Source: Falcatimonas sp. MSJ-15 (GTDB lineage Bacteria; Bacillota; Clostridia; Lachnospirales; Lachnospiraceae). Taken from it: a stretch of 64,000 nt of DNA. The DNA lies in assembly GCF_018918265.1 (NCBI RefSeq), contig NZ_JAHLQC010000014.1, positions 1 to 64,000 of the forward strand. The letters run 5' to 3'. The notes below the pieces were generated by a model. The model saw only the letters and a list, made by a program, of their open reading frames with translations, was not told the origin of the DNA and searched no databases. Made by a program: the position numbers and the translations under genes. Positions within the stretch are counted from its first letter, which is position 1. Every line of letters begins with the position of its first letter. Of this stretch, positions 45,074 to 53,329 are shown one piece after another.

Positions 45074-45541
45074 TTAATTATTATATTCTATTTGCGTCTT
45101 CATAGCTAACTTTACAATTTTCTCAAATGATTCTGCAAACCTTTTATCATCTTCTTCTGTTCTCTTTCGTGGTCCTTTAATATGATTCTTAGCAGATGTC
45201 CTGCGTGCTTTTTTATTAATATGCCTTTCCATAAGCATCTGATCTATATTCTCATTGGTATACCATCTACCCGACTGATGAATTGAATATGCACCTTTTG
45301 CAAGAGCCATCGCTGCTACTCCATAATCCTGTGTAATTACAATGTCTCCCTTATGGCAGATATTTATAAGTCTATAATCAACAGCATCTGCACCTGCACT
45401 GACAACTATAACTTCACTATAATCTGAATTAAGAATATGATTCGTGTCACATATAAGTGTCACCGGGATATTATATTTTATTGCAACTTTCTCTGCTATT
45501 TGAATCACAGGACAAGCATCTGCATCTATTAGTATCTGCAT
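45074..45541 (-). CDS. YaiI/YqxD family protein (DUF188)
   Basis: The 155-residue protein starts MQILIDADACPVI, then has VSAGADAVDYRLINICHKGDIVITQDYGVAAMALAKG and a C-terminal KGPRKRTEEDDKRF. These are the hallmarks of the UPF0178/DUF188 family, which has a PIN-like nuclease fold with acidic residues (DAD, D in QDYG). The biological substrate is unknown. It is a single gene with its own terminator. Confidence 0.93.
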   Translation of the reverse strand: MQILIDADACPVIQIAEKVAIKYNIPVTLICDTNHILNSDYSEVIVVSAGADAVDYRLINICHKGDIVITQDYGVAAMALAKGAYSIHQSGRWYTNENIDQMLMERHINKKARRTSAKNHIKGPRKRTEEDDKRFAESFEKIVKLAMKTQIEYNN

Positions 45542-45626
45542 AGTTTTCTCTCCCTTTTATTGATACGTTGTATTATTAATCATATCAATCTCTATCAGAT
45601 AAGTCTTATACTATCAATAATTTTTC

Positions 45627-46847
45627 TTAAATATAATCTGACACATATGGTATCTCATGTAATAATACATCATCGATTTTTCCAACACCTTCTACATCAC
45701 CTTCAATTTTACCCATATTAAAAAGATATTCTGCATTCTTATATCCCATCATGAGTGTTGTAAGTGTCCCTATTGACATCTTTAGATGATACTCCGGCTT
45801 TTTCTGTGAAATATTACTTTTGCCATCTATAAATTCTATAATAAAATTACCATTATTCCATGGTAAAAGTTCATCTGTAATCTCAAATTCGAATATACCA
45901 CCAGGACCGTCCGGATCAGACTGATATTGTTCAACAAACTGCTTTATATCTATAATTCTTCCCATTGCATACGGACGAATAGTTTCTTTTATATCACTAT
46001 CATCTAATTCGAATGCAATCGGCTCACTATAATAATTATTACCTCTTACTTCGTCAATCATAGAATCATGTTTATGTATATATTCCCATAATCCAAGCTG
46101 TGCTTCTCTGTTAAGATATATCATCTCTTTTATATGCATAACATCTGAACTAATTAAATATACCATATAGCCACTTGGTACACCCTGCGCTGTATAATAT
46201 ATAGCCACCATAGTATCGTCTTCATCCCAACGAAAATATTCTTCCCAGGCAAGCTTATTGCGATACAGACATCCATGCATCTTAGCCGCAAACATTCCAT
46301 GAAGTTCTTTAAAATCATGATCGTTCCATTCAACACGCCTTACATAACCTGGCTCTTTAATCTTTTGTGGAACTTGTGTATCCTTAATTACATAAGTCAT
46401 CTTATTAGATATAATCTCCCAGCCAAGTCGTCTATATAATGGGATAGAGTATGGATATAAAAGTGCAAATGATTTATTGCTCTCTTTCATACGTGTAAGA
46501 CTCTTCTTCATTAACTTTTTCATAATACCCTGACCTGTATATTCCGGATATGTACATACACTTGTAATAAAGCCAACCTGATAACGTTCCCCATATATAT
46601 TCATATCTAGTGGATATACTGCGAACTGTGCCACAAGTTCATCTTTATTAAAACAGCCTAATACGTCTGCTCTCTCCAAAACCGGAAACTTTGACTGTTT
46701 AATCTCATCATCTTTCCATCCTGTTTCTGCAAGTTCTTGTTCTGTAACCTGAAAAGAATATCGTAATAATGCATTATACTGTTCTGCGTCATCTTTTGTC
46801 AAAACTCTAATTATAAAATTATTTTTACTCATAACCTTTATACTCAT
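45627..46847 (-). CDS. Eis-like GNAT acetyltransferase
   Basis: The 406-residue protein has a first GNAT domain with the acetyl-CoA loop VCTYPEYTGQGIMKKLMKKSL near residue 90, a second GNAT-like region, and a C-terminal SCP2-like domain. This is the layout of the Eis (enhanced intracellular survival) family. Members acetylate amines of proteins or aminoglycosides; the substrate here is unknown. The start at 46847 is uncertain: an ATG six codons later has AAAGG too close to it. Transcribed alone. Confidence 0.85.
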   Translation of the reverse strand: MSIKVMSKNNFIIRVLTKDDAEQYNALLRYSFQVTEQELAETGWKDDEIKQSKFPVLERADVLGCFNKDELVAQFAVYPLDMNIYGERYQVGFITSVCTYPEYTGQGIMKKLMKKSLTRMKESNKSFALLYPYSIPLYRRLGWEIISNKMTYVIKDTQVPQKIKEPGYVRRVEWNDHDFKELHGMFAAKMHGCLYRNKLAWEEYFRWDEDDTMVAIYYTAQGVPSGYMVYLISSDVMHIKEMIYLNREAQLGLWEYIHKHDSMIDEVRGNNYYSEPIAFELDDSDIKETIRPYAMGRIIDIKQFVEQYQSDPDGPGGIFEFEITDELLPWNNGNFIIEFIDGKSNISQKKPEYHLKMSIGTLTTLMMGYKNAEYLFNMGKIEGDVEGVGKIDDVLLHEIPYVSDYI

Positions 46848-47009
46848 TTCATCATCTTTTTTATTCTTATTACATCATACCAAAGCATAATTTGAATTTC
46901 AACACTTAATCCTATCAACACTATGCTATGATCAATCACCAACTGGCATCGCTAACACCAAAGAGACAAATAATCATCAAAGGCAACTTGTTTATGACTA
47001 TGCTTATGC

Positions 47010-47555
47010 CTAATACTCTGTCACCAGATAAGTCTTACAATAGCCATTAGACGTATTATAAGCATATATACTGAGTGTAACCTCTTGTGGATGCTCCTCT
47101 ATCTTAAAATACTCTTTTCCTACATTATACCATCCATCTATTTCTTTGACTTTTATAAGATAATTAGTTCCACCATATCTTCCACTGCTTGATACTGTTG
47201 CTTTCTCGAACTTTGCACTTACTTTTTCAATCTTCATAGTATTAACTCTTCTAAGTTGCTCTCGCTGATTACCTAAAAGTACTCTTGATATTATTCCTGC
47301 AAATATGAATACTATCATCCCAAATATAGCTACTACTATTCTTCCATAGATACTGCTGATTGTAAAAATAATTGTTATAAAGCCAAGTAGAATTGTTATT
47401 GCCATTATTCCTATTAATTGCAACGACTGTCTATATCTTTTTGTTATAGCATTGATAAATAATTCCTGTTCTCTATCATTAGTTGATGTCATACTCATAC
47501 TTGCAAGTATATTCCTATCTATAGTCGATGACGACATTGAAACTGCCCACTTCAT
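47010..47555 (-). CDS. two-helix membrane protein of unknown function
   Basis: The 181-residue protein has a Ser/Thr/Met-rich N-terminus, two adjoining hydrophobic helices (residues 47-95) and a soluble C-terminal part of about 85 residues (KVSAKFEKATVSSSGRYGGT, NVGKEYFKIEEHP). I recognise no family. Its ATG overlaps the stop codon of a tiny reading frame (TAATG), which points to translational coupling with whatever lies upstream. Confidence 0.55.
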   Translation of the reverse strand: MKWAVSMSSSTIDRNILASMSMTSTNDREQELFINAITKRYRQSLQLIGIMAITILLGFITIIFTISSIYGRIVVAIFGMIVFIFAGIISRVLLGNQREQLRRVNTMKIEKVSAKFEKATVSSSGRYGGTNYLIKVKEIDGWYNVGKEYFKIEEHPQEVTLSIYAYNTSNGYCKTYLVTEY

Positions 47556-47634
47556 TATAATGCCTCCAATTCGTTATTAATATCATCTTCCGTTGTTGCC
47601 ATGGTAACAATACCTAAGATTCTGTTTCTGTCAT
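47555..47634 (-). pseudogene. tiny reading frame coupled to the next gene, possibly frameshifted
   Basis: After GGAGG inside the end of the CPBP gene an ATG opens MTETES and then stops. One base shift continues as ILGIVTMATTEDDINNELEAL and ends in TAATG, the start of the next gene. It may be a small gene with a frameshift or just a leader. No homology is recognised. Confidence 0.25.
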
Positions 47635-47635
47635 A

Positions 47636-48262
47636 TTATTCCTCCACTTCTCTCAGACATGTTCTCGTAACAAATCTTTCAGCAGCATGTGCCAGCATCG
47701 GAATAAATAAGCATTCTGAAGAATAGAATACATATCCTATTCCCATTGAGAAAACAAAGGAAGCTGACACTTCTAAAAATAAGTATTGGAAATTCTTTTG
47801 TTTGGTAACAAGTGCTTGAACCAGGATGCCCGCACACCAAATCAATGCCGTTATAAAAACACTCCATAAAGTGTTTAGTTTCTGCATTGCTAAAATCCCC
47901 AAAACCAAAGTCTGCATCATCACTCTTTGAGGTATTTCCATACATGCAGCTTCTACGCATAAAGGTGCTAAAGGTACATTCTCATGTGATTCATGTTTCA
48001 ACTTAATGATAAGACTCGTTACTATTACTGTTGCAATTGCTACTGACCACAATTTCCAATTAAAAATTGAAATAAAATGAAATGGATGAGCATGAAAGCA
48101 AATTCCAATAATTATAGTTGGAATGATGGATATAATCACCATACTCATTCTCTGTAGCCAATATATTTTTTTCTTAATACAGAAACTCTGTAGAAAAAGA
48201 TTACACCCATAACAAGCTCCACTTAACAAAAAGCCTATTAAAAAAGATATACAATACCACAT
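47636..48262 (-). CDS. CPBP-type intramembrane protease-like protein
   Basis: The 208-residue protein has six or seven hydrophobic helices. Near residue 108 it has MEIPQRVMMQTLVLG in the place of the CPBP motif EExxxR: the second Glu and the Arg are kept while the first Glu is Met. Near the end FIPMLAHAAERFV offers the second-motif histidine. CPBP proteins cleave prenylated or small peptide substrates or confer bacteriocin self-immunity. The altered motif leaves catalysis doubtful. TAGGAG precedes the ATG, and its 5' end overlaps a broken Schlafen-type gene. Confidence 0.6.
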   Translation of the reverse strand: MWYCISFLIGFLLSGACYGCNLFLQSFCIKKKIYWLQRMSMVIISIIPTIIIGICFHAHPFHFISIFNWKLWSVAIATVIVTSLIIKLKHESHENVPLAPLCVEAACMEIPQRVMMQTLVLGILAMQKLNTLWSVFITALIWCAGILVQALVTKQKNFQYLFLEVSASFVFSMGIGYVFYSSECLFIPMLAHAAERFVTRTCLREVEE

Positions 48263-48266
48263 TTTT

Positions 48267-48600
48267 TTCTCCTAAAAATTTGATTTTATCATAGTCTGTA
48301 AGTTTATTTATTCCACCTTTTTCTCCACCATTTACGTTGCCCTGCACATTTCTATATAAATTCGCCCGAAACATATCATCATATACTTCCACTGTGAGAA
48401 CAGGAAGTCCGTATTCTCTGGCAGCACTTATAATTCTTCTGATGCCACTTCCCCATGCTTCTACCGGAAGTTCATAGCTTTCCCGACGCACTAAACCATC
48501 TATTGTCGCTCCAAGTCTGATATTTTTCAAAACAAAATCAACCGCACTCTCTATCTGCTTGTATATCGGTCCGGTATATTCCCGTTTATCAAGAAAAACC
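48267..48600 (-). pseudogene. Schlafen/AlbA_2-type DNA-binding protein fragment with internal deletion
   Basis: The frame reads VFLDKREYTGPIYKQIESAV, then FVLKNIRLGATIDGLVRRESYELPVEAW, and jumps directly to GSGIRRIISAAREYGLPV and FRANLYRN. In intact AlbA_2/Schlafen AAA_4 family proteins the ELPVEAxRE motif and the GSGIxRI motif are separated by an ATPase-like stretch of some 60-80 residues. The gene therefore has an internal deletion and no proper start. It marks the left edge of the accessory region. Confidence 0.65.
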
Positions 48601-48869
48601 TACCTATCCATTGCTGTTAAATACTCCTTAATTAAAACTCTCCATAATAAGTACCATTATATTCTACTATTGGAATAATAGCAACGATTATATTATGAAC
48701 CTTACCTCTATATTTCTTAAAATAGCCTGTGATTTTGTGTACATTTTACAAACAGATAGAACAATATGTCCTATCATCTTTTTCTTCTTGTCATCGTTAT
48801 CATTTTTAACCACTGATTGTAGCTTACTAATCTTCCACAACATCATCTGGTCCGACAAGTGTAACTCCC

Positions 48870-49079
48870 TTACTTTGAAGAACAACATACTACAATTGTA
48901 ATCAATACAATAATAGCAATTATAAGAAGTGCTGGCTGTGTAAATAACCATAATATTACAAATAGAAGAACTAGAAAGCCAACTACTTTTCCTATAACTA
49001 CAATCCCTGAATAATCTCCTCCACATGCTGCTATAATCGCAAATATTATGAACATTAAAATTCCTGTTAAAATATGCAT
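48870..49079 (-). CDS. 69-residue hydrophobic membrane peptide
   Basis: The ATG at 49079 follows GGAGGTGG at five bases. The product is almost wholly hydrophobic: two helices (residues 3-20 and 28-62) ending VVCCSSK. No family is recognised. It stands alone between a Schlafen-type fragment and the end of the metal-import cluster. The stretch 48601-48869 shows nothing. Confidence 0.5.
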   Translation of the reverse strand: MHILTGILMFIIFAIIAACGGDYSGIVVIGKVVGFLVLLFVILWLFTQPALLIIAIIVLITIVVCCSSK

Positions 49080-49211
49080 ATCTGCCACCTCCAAATCAAT
49101 AGTGATTAACTCTGACTCAACTTACTTGCTTTTTCTTTATATCTTATTTATAACATTTATGCTGTCCAATAAGCATCCCTTGCATATCGAAATTTTATTT
49201 ATTTCACGCAC

Positions 49212-49242
49212 AAAAAAGGACGCAGGATATTCTCCCACGCCC
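49212..49242 (-). terminator. intrinsic terminator of the metal-import cluster
   Basis: On the minus strand GGGCGTGGGA pairs with TCCTGCGTCC over ten bases (several G-U), with a five-base loop, followed by TTTTTT. It lies about 90 bases after the truncated DtxR-type gene and would end the operon. Confidence 0.8.
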
Positions 49243-49329
49243 TCACTACTATTTAATCGTACCATATCTTTATTCACAGGGACATTGTGAAAACTAAATT
49301 GAATTCCTGCTACCACTACAACCAATAAA

Positions 49330-49635
49330 CTATTTCTTCCTGTAAATCCACAAACACATCTTTAATACACCCACATTTACCAACATTTCTGTTAGAAATT
49401 TATGTCTTTCATATATCTTTTCAGCCACTTTCTTACCCGTTTCTGTCAAATGCAGAAAATAGTCTGAATCCATAGTAATATAGCCGCATTCACGCAAAAC
49501 GGACACTGCATGGCATATACTGGGCTTTGCATATCCCATGTGCCGGGCAAGGTCAACTGAGCGCACAATCCCTATTTGTTTTTGTAATATAAGTAAAGCT
49601 TCCAAATAATCCTCACCCGACTTATAAAGTTTCAT
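49330..49635 (-). CDS. truncated DtxR/MntR-type metal-dependent regulator
   Basis: The 101-residue product starts KLYKSGEDYLEALLIL, with the Asp/Glu metal ligands of MntR/DtxR proteins. It has a full winged helix (RSVDLARHMGYAKPSICHAV, LHLTETGKKVAEKIY) and the histidine of ERHKFLTEMLVNVGV. It then breaks off: the following LKMCLWIYRKK is unrelated. The dimerisation domain with the other metal ligands (ExxCxxEH region) is missing. It could still bind DNA weakly or be dead. AAGGAG lies nine bases upstream; the gene follows the exporter-fold ABC gene by 14 bases. Confidence 0.75.
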   Translation of the reverse strand: MKLYKSGEDYLEALLILQKQIGIVRSVDLARHMGYAKPSICHAVSVLRECGYITMDSDYFLHLTETGKKVAEKIYERHKFLTEMLVNVGVLKMCLWIYRKK

Positions 49636-49649
49636 TGTATTTATCTCCT

Positions 49650-51365
49650 TTATTTCTGCTGCAATGCCACAAGATGTGCATACAAGCCATTCGCAGCCAT
49701 CAACTCAGACGGAGTACCCATTTCACTTACTTTTCCGTCATCCAAGACAACAACCTTATCCGCATTGGCAACTGTCCTCATGCGATGCGCAATCACCATT
49801 ACGGTTTTATTCTTCAATAATACGGAAAGCGCATCCTGAACCAGTGTTTCACTTTCAACATCCATTGAAGCAGTAGCTTCATCAAGAAGCACCACGGGAG
49901 CATTTTTCAGCAACGCACGGGCAATGGAAATGCGCTGCCGTTCTCCTCCTGAAAGTGCGCTTCCATTTTCCCCGATATTTGTCTGATAGCTTTCCGGCAG
50001 ACGGTTGATAAATTCTTCGCATTGAGCTGCCTTTGCCGCCTGCTTCACTTCTTCATCTGTCGCTCCATTCCTGCCTAAACGTATATTTTCCATTACCGTA
50101 TCATCAAACAATAAAACGTCCTGAAATACCACCGCAAAATTTTTAAACAAGGTTTCCGGCTCAACGGTTTTTACATCAACGCCACCAAGCGTAATGCTTC
50201 CTGAATCCGCGTCCCAAAATCTTGCCGCAAGTTTTGACGCTGTGGATTTTCCGCTTCCGGAAGGGCCAACAAGTGCTGTTACCTCCCCCTGCTTTGCCAC
50301 AAAAGACACCCCCTTTAACACAGGTTCTTCATTATAAGAAAATTTAACATTCTTAAATTCAATATCATATCCATGATTATTGCATACATCGCTTCCCGTC
50401 TGTTCTGTTGTATTTTCAATTTCTTTCATTCTCTTAGCACTAACCTGTGAGGAAAAGAGTTCTGCCATCATCATAAAGCAAGTGGTAAATGGATCGTAAA
50501 TTCTTCCTGCAAATATCAGGAACAAAATAAACATAGGAACAGCTAACGAACCATCTATAACCAAGACACTGCCAACAAGCAGCACAGCCACCAATCCCAA
50601 ACGAAGCACAAACTGTGCTACTGTTGTTGCCGCCCCTGGTGCCAGTTCATTTTTAAAAGAACACTGAACAACATAATCCAGTTTCTTCTCCAAACCATTC
50701 AAATAATCCTGCTCTTTTGCGCATGATTTTAATTCCTGAATTGTATCCAGATATTCCTGAACCCCATCATATGCTGCTCTCTTTGCATTAAAATTTGCTG
50801 TTTCTGCTTTAGTCTGCGCCTTTCTCGCCATGCAAACAATTAAAGCAGCAATAGGAATCGGCAGCACAATACACAAACCCATTCTCCAGTCTATGGCTAA
50901 TAAACTTACGGCGGTTATGATAAACATGATCATTGTTCCAAAAAACTGCGGAACGGCATTGGAGAAAACACGCTCTAACGCCGTACAGTCTCCCATAATG
51001 GTAGAAGTTAAATCTGACAAATCCCTCTGTCCAAAAAAGGAAAGCGGCAGTTTTCTGAGTTTTTCAGCAAGCGTGATTCTCCGTGACGCACTTTCTGAAT
51101 AAGCTACCGTATAGGTTTTGTTGTACTGTATCCAATGCATAATAAACACAAGGATAAACATGGCGGCTGTCAGCCCGATATACTCCCATGTATTATGTTC
51201 CAGTTTTTGTGTGTTCCCTGATATAACATTTAGAATATCAAGAACAATCATCATAAGCAGACCGACAGGAAGCAGTAAACTGATATGACTAACTGCGGTT
51301 GCAATAATGCCGCCCCTCAAATCCCTTGCTCCCTTATCGCTTAATGCAAACATTTTCTTTAACAT
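49650..51365 (-). CDS. exporter-fold ABC protein B (YbtPQ/IrtAB-like half)
   Basis: The 571-residue protein has six membrane helices (residues 1-300) and an ATPase domain with GPSGSGKSTASK, signature LSGGERQR and DEATASMDVESE. Its fold is that of exporters, but heterodimers of this type next to iron regulators (YbtP/YbtQ of Yersinia, IrtA/IrtB of mycobacteria) import iron-siderophores. Its start overlaps the stop of its partner by seven bases. No siderophore-reducing domain is fused. Function in iron or metallophore uptake is inferred from context; drug export is the alternative. Confidence 0.85.
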   Translation of the reverse strand: MLKKMFALSDKGARDLRGGIIATAVSHISLLLPVGLLMMIVLDILNVISGNTQKLEHNTWEYIGLTAAMFILVFIMHWIQYNKTYTVAYSESASRRITLAEKLRKLPLSFFGQRDLSDLTSTIMGDCTALERVFSNAVPQFFGTMIMFIITAVSLLAIDWRMGLCIVLPIPIAALIVCMARKAQTKAETANFNAKRAAYDGVQEYLDTIQELKSCAKEQDYLNGLEKKLDYVVQCSFKNELAPGAATTVAQFVLRLGLVAVLLVGSVLVIDGSLAVPMFILFLIFAGRIYDPFTTCFMMMAELFSSQVSAKRMKEIENTTEQTGSDVCNNHGYDIEFKNVKFSYNEEPVLKGVSFVAKQGEVTALVGPSGSGKSTASKLAARFWDADSGSITLGGVDVKTVEPETLFKNFAVVFQDVLLFDDTVMENIRLGRNGATDEEVKQAAKAAQCEEFINRLPESYQTNIGENGSALSGGERQRISIARALLKNAPVVLLDEATASMDVESETLVQDALSVLLKNKTVMVIAHRMRTVANADKVVVLDDGKVSEMGTPSELMAANGLYAHLVALQQK

Positions 51366-53149
51366 ACTTCCACCTCATTTCCTATGTGCCAGTTTGTCGT
51401 TTTCATATAATTATTCCACATACGGGCATACTCTTTGTTTAACTGCACCAACTCCTTATGTGTACCCTTCTCTACAATCTCGCCTTGTTTCATTACAAGA
51501 ATCTGGTCAGCATCCTGCACGGCTGAAAGGCGGTGCGCAATCATAATAACCGTTTTACCAGAAAGCAGCCCTTCAAATGCTTTTTGTATCTGCTGCTCAT
51601 TTTCCGGATCAGCAAATGCCGTGGCTTCATCAAGGACTATAATTGGAGCATCCTTTAAAATCGCCCTTGCAATCGCAATACGCTGTGTTTCTCCTCCTGA
51701 TAAGTAAACGCCTTTACTCCCTACCACTGTATCAATCCCACTTGGAAACTTAGCAATAATATCATCACACTGCGCCAGATGAGCCGCCTTCAGGACTTCC
51801 TCTCTTGAAGCTGACGGTCTGCCCGCCCTGATATTTTCTAAAAGGCTGTCTTTAAATAATTGGGGATTTTGAAAAACAAATGCCACCTTTTTCATTAAAT
51901 CAGCGTGGGCAATCTCTCTAATATCCACGTTTCCAATCTTAATCTGTCCACTCTGCACGTCATAAAAACGTGGTATCAAACTAGCTGTTGTGCTTTTTCC
52001 TGAACCCGAATGTCCTACCAATGCTGTCGTTGTTCCCGACTTTGCCACAAAACTTAAATTCAAGACTGCCGGATGCTCCGTATTTTCATAGGCAAAGGTC
52101 ACGCCCTCAAAGACCACATCATTTTTATCTGTTGTTTTTGGATTGTTTGTTTCCGGCTGCGGTGTAGCAGTCAGTATCGTATCAATCCTACGCATAGCTT
52201 CCTCTGCCTGCATCTTGTAACTTGTCATATACATGATTTTATTCAGCATAACTGCACAGGCTGGAGAGAAAATCAGATAGAATAAAAAGCTCTGCATAAA
52301 TCCGATCAGATTATCTGAAACCATAGCAATAATAATTGCCGCCGGAACCAGAACCAGATAATTCGAGTTGATAACAGAATTAAACGCTACCATACCCTTC
52401 CTGCATGACATCGTATATGCAAGCGCCTGTTTTCTGTAATCATTGATTGTTGCATTAAATTTTGAAAATGACCTGACTGTCTGACCAAATACCTTTACTA
52501 CTGATATACCCCTGACGTATTCCACAGCTTCATGATTCATCTTCTCTAACGAATCCTGATACTGCATCATAAATTCCCTGCTCTCCTTGCCCATTAAAGC
52601 CCCTTGCAGGAAAAAGCCTATTCCATATAACAATATCAATGGAATGCCTATTCTCAAATCAAAAACAAGCATTAAGATTACGCTTGCAATCATAGTAACC
52701 TGTGCGCCTACAAGATCGGGAAGCTGATGTGCAATAAATGTTTCTGTCTGGAAACTATTTTCATCAATAATCTTCCTGAGTTTTCCACTTGGGTTTACAT
52801 CAAAATATCCCATAGACATCTTTGAAAGTGCCTTTAATGTAGCCATTTTCAGGTTCTTTTCTGTATGAAACGCTACAACATGGGAACACAGCAATGCTAT
52901 GAAGTAAAGCAGAAGCCCAACCAGTTCCAATACAAGTGCCGCCATGCCCCACTTTACCAGATTGCCTGTGTCTATTGGCTTTCCGGCAAATATGGATACC
53001 AAATCTCTTGCGGCAAAATAGACACACAAAAACGGACACATAATAAACAATGCGCTGATCCCCGATAAGAACCGAGATACATTCAGCAATGTACGGTGTT
53101 TTCCCATAAATTGAAACAACCGCTTGATTTCATTTGATTTTTGTTTCAT
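51359..53149 (-). CDS. exporter-fold ABC protein A (YbtPQ/IrtAB-like half)
   Basis: The 596-residue partner has six helices (residues 20-320) and an ATPase domain with GHSGSGKSTTAS, LSGGETQR and DEATAFADPENE. Both halves keep Walker A, signature and the glutamate after Walker B, so both ATP sites may work. It is the first gene after a palindrome of the AGTTAG-N6-CTAACT type at 53168-53185, which overlaps the region just before its AGGAGGT ribosome site. This suggests metal-responsive control of the pair. Confidence 0.85.
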   Translation of the reverse strand: MKQKSNEIKRLFQFMGKHRTLLNVSRFLSGISALFIMCPFLCVYFAARDLVSIFAGKPIDTGNLVKWGMAALVLELVGLLLYFIALLCSHVVAFHTEKNLKMATLKALSKMSMGYFDVNPSGKLRKIIDENSFQTETFIAHQLPDLVGAQVTMIASVILMLVFDLRIGIPLILLYGIGFFLQGALMGKESREFMMQYQDSLEKMNHEAVEYVRGISVVKVFGQTVRSFSKFNATINDYRKQALAYTMSCRKGMVAFNSVINSNYLVLVPAAIIIAMVSDNLIGFMQSFLFYLIFSPACAVMLNKIMYMTSYKMQAEEAMRRIDTILTATPQPETNNPKTTDKNDVVFEGVTFAYENTEHPAVLNLSFVAKSGTTTALVGHSGSGKSTTASLIPRFYDVQSGQIKIGNVDIREIAHADLMKKVAFVFQNPQLFKDSLLENIRAGRPSASREEVLKAAHLAQCDDIIAKFPSGIDTVVGSKGVYLSGGETQRIAIARAILKDAPIIVLDEATAFADPENEQQIQKAFEGLLSGKTVIMIAHRLSAVQDADQILVMKQGEIVEKGTHKELVQLNKEYARMWNNYMKTTNWHIGNEVEVC

Positions 53150-53167
53150 TGAAACAGTACCTCCTTA

Positions 53168-53185
53168 AATTAGTTTTGACTAACT
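53168..53185. promoter_or_regulatory. operator copy I, AATTAG-N6-CTAACT
   Basis: AATTAG-TTTTGA-CTAACT is an 18-bp palindrome with one mismatch. It matches the two copies before the permease genes (58365 and 58465). DtxR/IdeR boxes have a similar TTAGGTTAG-C-CTAACCTAA build. It lies 18 bases before the start of the exporter-fold pair. Confidence 0.6.
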
Positions 53186-53268
53186 ATATTCATTATATAG
53201 TCAGATAATTTTTTATCTATGACTTAACAGGTATATCTTTACTCCAATCAGTCCACCGCTTTTTATAT

Positions 53269-53307
53269 GAAAGGAGGTAATGACTTCCTCTGTCATTACC
53301 GCCTTTC
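53269..53307 (-). terminator. strong hairpin between binding-protein and exporter-fold genes
   Basis: GAAAGG-N-GGTAATGAC pairs with GTCATTACC-N-CCTTTC, 15 of 16 pairs, with a seven-base loop. No T-run follows on the minus strand, so it may be an mRNA stabiliser or weak terminator. It lies 22 bases after the binding-protein stop. Confidence 0.5.
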
Positions 53308-53329
53308 TTCCCAAGTACAACATTCTTCA

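Noticed and set aside
48688..49026. 112-residue minus-strand frame rich in Ser, Cys and Tyr
   Set aside because: It overlaps the better-supported membrane peptide gene in another frame and has no ribosome site.
49137..49325. 62-residue minus-strand frame after the DtxR-type gene
   Set aside because: It runs through the terminator hairpin at 49212-49242 and shows no recognisable sequence.
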